From the NCBI GenBank assembly GCA_964645785.1, contig CAZYAV010000032.1:1-24971 (forward strand): a stretch of DNA of 24,971 nucleotides. Reading direction: 5' to 3'. This document shows, piece by piece, positions 22,137-24,971 of this stretch. The position numbers were made by a program, and so were the translations under genes. Within the stretch, counting starts at the first letter, position 1; each line of letters opens with the position of its first letter. Origin of the DNA: CALWZE01 sp964645785 (lineage in GTDB: Bacteria; Bacillota; Clostridia; Oscillospirales; Ruminococcaceae). The notes beneath the pieces are model-generated. The model was not told where the DNA came from and did no database searches. It saw nothing but the letters and a program-made list of their open reading frames with translations.

Positions 22137-23011
22137 AAAAGATACGCATCGGGAGCCGGGAGAGCCGCCTTGCGGTGGTGCAGGCCGAAATTGTCATGCA
22201 GGCAGTCCGCGCGTTTGACCCGGAAATTCGCCCCGAGCTGGTCACCATGAAGACCACCGGGGACAAAATTCTGGACAGGACGCTGGACAAAATCGGCGGC
22301 AAGGGGCTGTTTGTCAAGGAGCTGGACGCCGCGCTGCTGGACGGCCGGGTGGATATCACCGTGCACAGCAGCAAGGATCTGCCCATGCAGTTGGATCCCC
22401 GGCTGCCGCTCGTGGCCTTTTCCCGGCGCGCCGACCCGCGGGATGCGCTGGTGCTCCCGGCCGGGCGGGATACCCTTGATTTTTCCAAGCCCATCGGCTG
22501 CGCCTCCCTGCGCCGGCAGCTGCAGCTGAAAGCCCTGTTCCCGCAGGCGGCCGTCGCACCGGTTCGGGGCAATGTGCTCACCCGGCTGCGCAAACTGGAC
22601 GAGGGGGCGTATTCGGCGCTGGTGCTCTCCGCCGCGGGGCTTGCGCGGCTGGGGCTCGAGCACCGCATCAGCCGCTGTTTTTCAACCGACGAGCTTCTGC
22701 CCGCCGCTGGGCAGGGCATCCTGGCGGTGCAGGCGCGCGCGGACGTGGACATTGCCTGCTTGCAGGGCTTTGCGGACAGCGACAGCCGGGACTGCCTTGC
22801 GGCGGAACGGGCGTTTGTCCGCACGCTGGACGGCGGCTGCTCCTCCCCTGTCGCGGCTTACGCCGTGCCGGACGGCGGCGGCCTTACCCTGCGGGGGATG
22901 TATGTCACGGCGGACAACGCCCTTCGGTTTGAGACCGTTTCCGGCCCGCGGGCGCAGGGCGCGCAGCTGGGCGAGGCGCTTGCAGAAGAGATGAGGAGGA
23001 AATACCGGTGA
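22133..23011 (+). CDS. hemC: Hydroxymethylbilane synthase HemC (porphobilinogen deaminase)
   Basis: Joins four porphobilinogen units into hydroxymethylbilane. The protein has 292 residues. It begins KKIRIGSRESRLAVVQAE, then TTGDKILDRTLDKIGGKGLF, VHSSKDLPM (catalytic Asp82), GCASLRRQLQL, RGNVLTRLRKLD and LLPAAGQGILAVQ. The dipyrromethane cofactor attaches to Cys236 in LDGGCSSPVAAYA. The ATG at 22133 overlaps the sirC stop as ATGA, with GGAG upstream. The longer open frame upstream belongs to the shadow of sirC. It overlaps the next gene by 4 nt. Confidence 0.97.
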   Translation: MKKIRIGSRESRLAVVQAEIVMQAVRAFDPEIRPELVTMKTTGDKILDRTLDKIGGKGLFVKELDAALLDGRVDITVHSSKDLPMQLDPRLPLVAFSRRADPRDALVLPAGRDTLDFSKPIGCASLRRQLQLKALFPQAAVAPVRGNVLTRLRKLDEGAYSALVLSAAGLARLGLEHRISRCFSTDELLPAAGQGILAVQARADVDIACLQGFADSDSRDCLAAERAFVRTLDGGCSSPVAAYAVPDGGGLTLRGMYVTADNALRFETVSGPRAQGAQLGEALAEEMRRKYR

Positions 23012-24510
23012 AAAAAGGGCAGGTCATTCTGGTCGGCGCGGGTCCCGGCGACCCCGGGCTGCTGACCGTCAAGGGGCGCAGGGCTCTTGAATCCGCGGAG
23101 GTGGTGGTCTATGACCGGCTGGTAGGGCAGGCGATCCTTGACCTCATACCCGAAAGCGCCGAGCGTATCAATGTGGGCAAGGAGGCCGCCCACCACCCCG
23201 TGCCGCAGGCGCAGATCAATCAGATTCTGCTGGAAAAGGCGCTGGAGGGCAAGCGGGTGGTTCGCCTGAAGGGCGGCGACCCCTTTCTGTTCGGCCGCGG
23301 CGGCGAGGAGTTGGAGCTACTGCGCGCGCACGGGGTGCCCTTCCAGGAAATTCCCGGCATCACCTCCGCCATCGCGGCGCCCGCCTACGCCGGCATCCCG
23401 GTGACCCACCGGGACTGCTGCTCCTCCCTGCACATCGTCACCGGCCACCAGCGGGCGGACAGGCCGCTGGATATCGACTTTGAGGCGCTGGTGCGCACCG
23501 GGGGGACGCTGGTGTTCCTCATGGGGGTCAGCGCGCTGGGCGAAATCTGCCGGGGGCTGCTGGACGCCGGTATGCGCCCGGACATGCCCGCCGCCGTGGT
23601 GGAGCGGGGCACCACCCCCTTTCAGCGGGTCATCCCGGCCACCCTCGCCGCGCTGCCGGAGGCCGCCCGTGCCCGGCAGGTGAAGAGCCCCGCCGTCATC
23701 CTTGTGGGCGGGGTGTGCGCGTATTCCGATCAGTTCGACTGGTTCGACCGCCTGCCCCTGAAGGGCAGAACCGTGGTTGTCACCCGCCCCAGGGCGCGCG
23801 CCGGCACCCTGTCCGGGCGGCTGCGCGCGCTGGGCGCAAACGTGGTGGAGTTCCCCTGCATCGAGACCCGCGCCCTTTGCCCCTGCCCGGAGATGGAGCG
23901 GGCGGTGGAGAATATCGGCGGGTACGAGTGGCTGGTGTTCACCAGCCCCGCCGGGGTGGAGACGCTTATGGCGCTGATGGAGCGCACCGGCCGGGACGTG
24001 CGGGCGCTGGGCAGCATCAAGCTGGCGGTCATCGGCGCGGGCACCGGGCGCGCGCTGCGCCGGTACGGCCTGCGCGCCGACCTTATCCCCGAAACATACG
24101 ACGGCGCGCATCTGGGGCAGGCGCTGTGCGAAAAAAAGCCGGCCGGGAAGGTGCTCATCCTCCGGGCGCAGCTGGGCACCCCGGTCTTGACAGACGCGCT
24201 GGATGCAAGTAGCATTTGCTATGACGATATCCGGTGCTACGAGACCCTGTATACCGCCCCCAATACCGAGGCGGTGCGGGCGCTGCTGGCGCCGGGCACG
24301 GTCGTCGCCTTCACCAGCGCCTCAACCGTCACCGGGTTCGTCCGCGCGCTGGGGGAGCGCACCGATTTTTCCGGCATCACCGCCGCCTGTATCGGCCGGC
24401 AGACCGAGGCCGCGGCGCGCCGGTATGCTCTGCACGCCATCACCGCCGAAGCAGCCACCATGGATGCGCTGATTCAGCGAATTATAGAAGGAGAACAAGC
24501 ATGGAACTGA
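23008..24510 (+). CDS. cobA-hemD: Fused uroporphyrinogen-III C-methyltransferase / uroporphyrinogen-III synthase (CobA-HemD)
   Basis: A 500-residue bifunctional protein. Residues 1 to about 245 form the SAM-dependent methylase that makes precorrin-2. It has VGAGPGDPGLLT at 9-20, YDRLV, RLKGGDPFLFGRGGE at 86-100, and PGITSAIAAPAYAGIPVTHR. Residues from about 251 form uroporphyrinogen-III synthase, starting LKGRTVVVTRPRARAG and containing YEWLVFTSPAGVETL and VVAFTSASTVTGF. The start is GTG at 23008 with AGGAGGAAA upstream, overlapping the hemC stop as GTGA. The fusion is common in Firmicutes and channels uroporphyrinogen III toward corrinoids rather than haem. It overlaps hemB by 10 nt. Confidence 0.96.
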   Translation: MKKGQVILVGAGPGDPGLLTVKGRRALESAEVVVYDRLVGQAILDLIPESAERINVGKEAAHHPVPQAQINQILLEKALEGKRVVRLKGGDPFLFGRGGEELELLRAHGVPFQEIPGITSAIAAPAYAGIPVTHRDCCSSLHIVTGHQRADRPLDIDFEALVRTGGTLVFLMGVSALGEICRGLLDAGMRPDMPAAVVERGTTPFQRVIPATLAALPEAARARQVKSPAVILVGGVCAYSDQFDWFDRLPLKGRTVVVTRPRARAGTLSGRLRALGANVVEFPCIETRALCPCPEMERAVENIGGYEWLVFTSPAGVETLMALMERTGRDVRALGSIKLAVIGAGTGRALRRYGLRADLIPETYDGAHLGQALCEKKPAGKVLILRAQLGTPVLTDALDASSICYDDIRCYETLYTAPNTEAVRALLAPGTVVAFTSASTVTGFVRALGERTDFSGITAACIGRQTEAAARRYALHAITAEAATMDALIQRIIEGEQAWN

Positions 24511-24971
24511 TTCACAGACCCCGCCGCCTGCGGGACGGCGACACCATCCGCAGGCTGTGCCGGGAGACCCGGCTTTCCGCCGACAGCCTGATTTACCCCA
24601 TTTTTGTGGACGAGACCCTTTGCGGCAGGCGCGCCATTGATTCGCTGCCCGGGCAGTATCAGTACGGGCTGGACACCGTGCAGCAGGCGGTTGCCGAATG
24701 CGCGGACGCCGGCGTGCGCAGCTGCATCCTGTTCGGCATCCCCGCCCGCAAGGACGCGGTGGGCTCCTCCGCCTGGGATCCGCAGGGGGTGATTCAGCAG
24801 GCCATCGGCAAAATCAAGGCGGCCTATCCCGATTTCTACGTCATCACCGACGTCTGCATGTGCGAATACACCGACCACGGCCACTGCGGCGCGCTGTGCG
24901 GCAGCAAGGTGGACAACGACGCGACGCTGGAGCTGCTGTGCAAAACCGCGCTCTCCCACGCGCGGGCGGGC
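24501..24971 (+). CDS. hemB: Porphobilinogen synthase HemB, N-terminal part
   Basis: Condenses two 5-aminolevulinate molecules to porphobilinogen. The first 157 codons are present and the gene runs off the right edge. The N-terminus RPRRLRDGDTIRRL, then YPIFVDE and FGIPARKDAVGSSAW are typical. A cysteine-rich metal site DVCMCEYTDHGHCG holds Cys119, Cys121 and Cys129, indicating the zinc-dependent type. The start is ATG at 24501 with AAGGAGAA upstream, overlapping the end of cobA-hemD by 10 nt. The catalytic lysines lie outside the window. A hemL gene might follow, but that cannot be seen. Confidence 0.95.
   Translation, partial: MELIHRPRRLRDGDTIRRLCRETRLSADSLIYPIFVDETLCGRRAIDSLPGQYQYGLDTVQQAVAECADAGVRSCILFGIPARKDAVGSSAWDPQGVIQQAIGKIKAAYPDFYVITDVCMCEYTDHGHCGALCGSKVDNDATLELLCKTALSHARAG

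Overview
This is a G+C-rich window (by eye) holding one nearly complete anaerobic, early-cobalt-insertion cobalamin (vitamin B12) locus. The anaerobic Cbi enzyme set, class-I-like cobalamin riboswitches with intrinsic terminators, strong AGGAGG-type ribosome binding sites and sigma-A-type TTGACA/TATAAT promoters all point to a Gram-positive anaerobe. A G+C-rich member of the Clostridia (Oscillospirales-like) is my inference; no rRNA or other marker in the window proves it.

Layout. A regulatory hub at about 19.1-19.95 kb fires in both directions. Leftward (minus strand) a consensus promoter drives a cobalamin riboswitch and terminator, then cbiC. A second riboswitch and a terminator-like hairpin follow, then the long operon cbiM-cbiN-cbiQ-cbiO-cbiK-cbiD-cbiL-cbiF-cbiG-cbiH-cbiJ-cbiET-cbiA-cobT-cobU-cobS-short cobU paralogue-cobC-cbiB-cobD-cobQ. 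The window ends inside cobQ at its left edge. Rightward (plus strand) another consensus promoter drives a third riboswitch and terminator, a 530-nt untranslated stretch, then hemA-sirC-hemC-cobA/hemD-hemB. The window ends inside hemB at its right edge.

How the genes work together. HemA, HemB, HemC and HemD build uroporphyrinogen III from glutamyl-tRNA; hemL is not seen and may lie beyond hemB. The CobA domain methylates it to precorrin-2, and SirC oxidises that to sirohydrochlorin. CbiK inserts cobalt supplied by the CbiMNQO transporter. CbiL, CbiH, CbiF, CbiG, CbiD, CbiJ, CbiET and CbiC carry the ring to cobyrinate. CbiA and CobQ amidate it. CobD and CbiB add the aminopropanol arm, and CobU, CobT, CobC and CobS assemble the nucleotide loop. 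No corrinoid adenosyltransferase and no dimethylbenzimidazole synthesis gene is visible.

Most genes overlap by 4-13 nt or nearly touch, implying translational coupling. Longer spacers occur only at cbiC/cbiM, cbiF/cbiG, cbiG/cbiH, cbiA/cobT, cbiB/cobD and cobD/cobQ. The cbiB/cobD spacer holds a 229-bp tandem duplication that includes a second copy of the 3' tail of cbiB.

Most of the window is well-known biochemistry. The points that deserve a second look are: two riboswitches apparently in series on one transcript plus a third on the divergent transcript; a full-length CobU paired with a truncated CobU-like protein whose P-loop is altered; the cbiB tail duplication; a two-helix N-terminal extension on CbiQ; a glycine-only loop in the CbiE domain; and the long leader before hemA. 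I found no clear evidence of a wholly new system.
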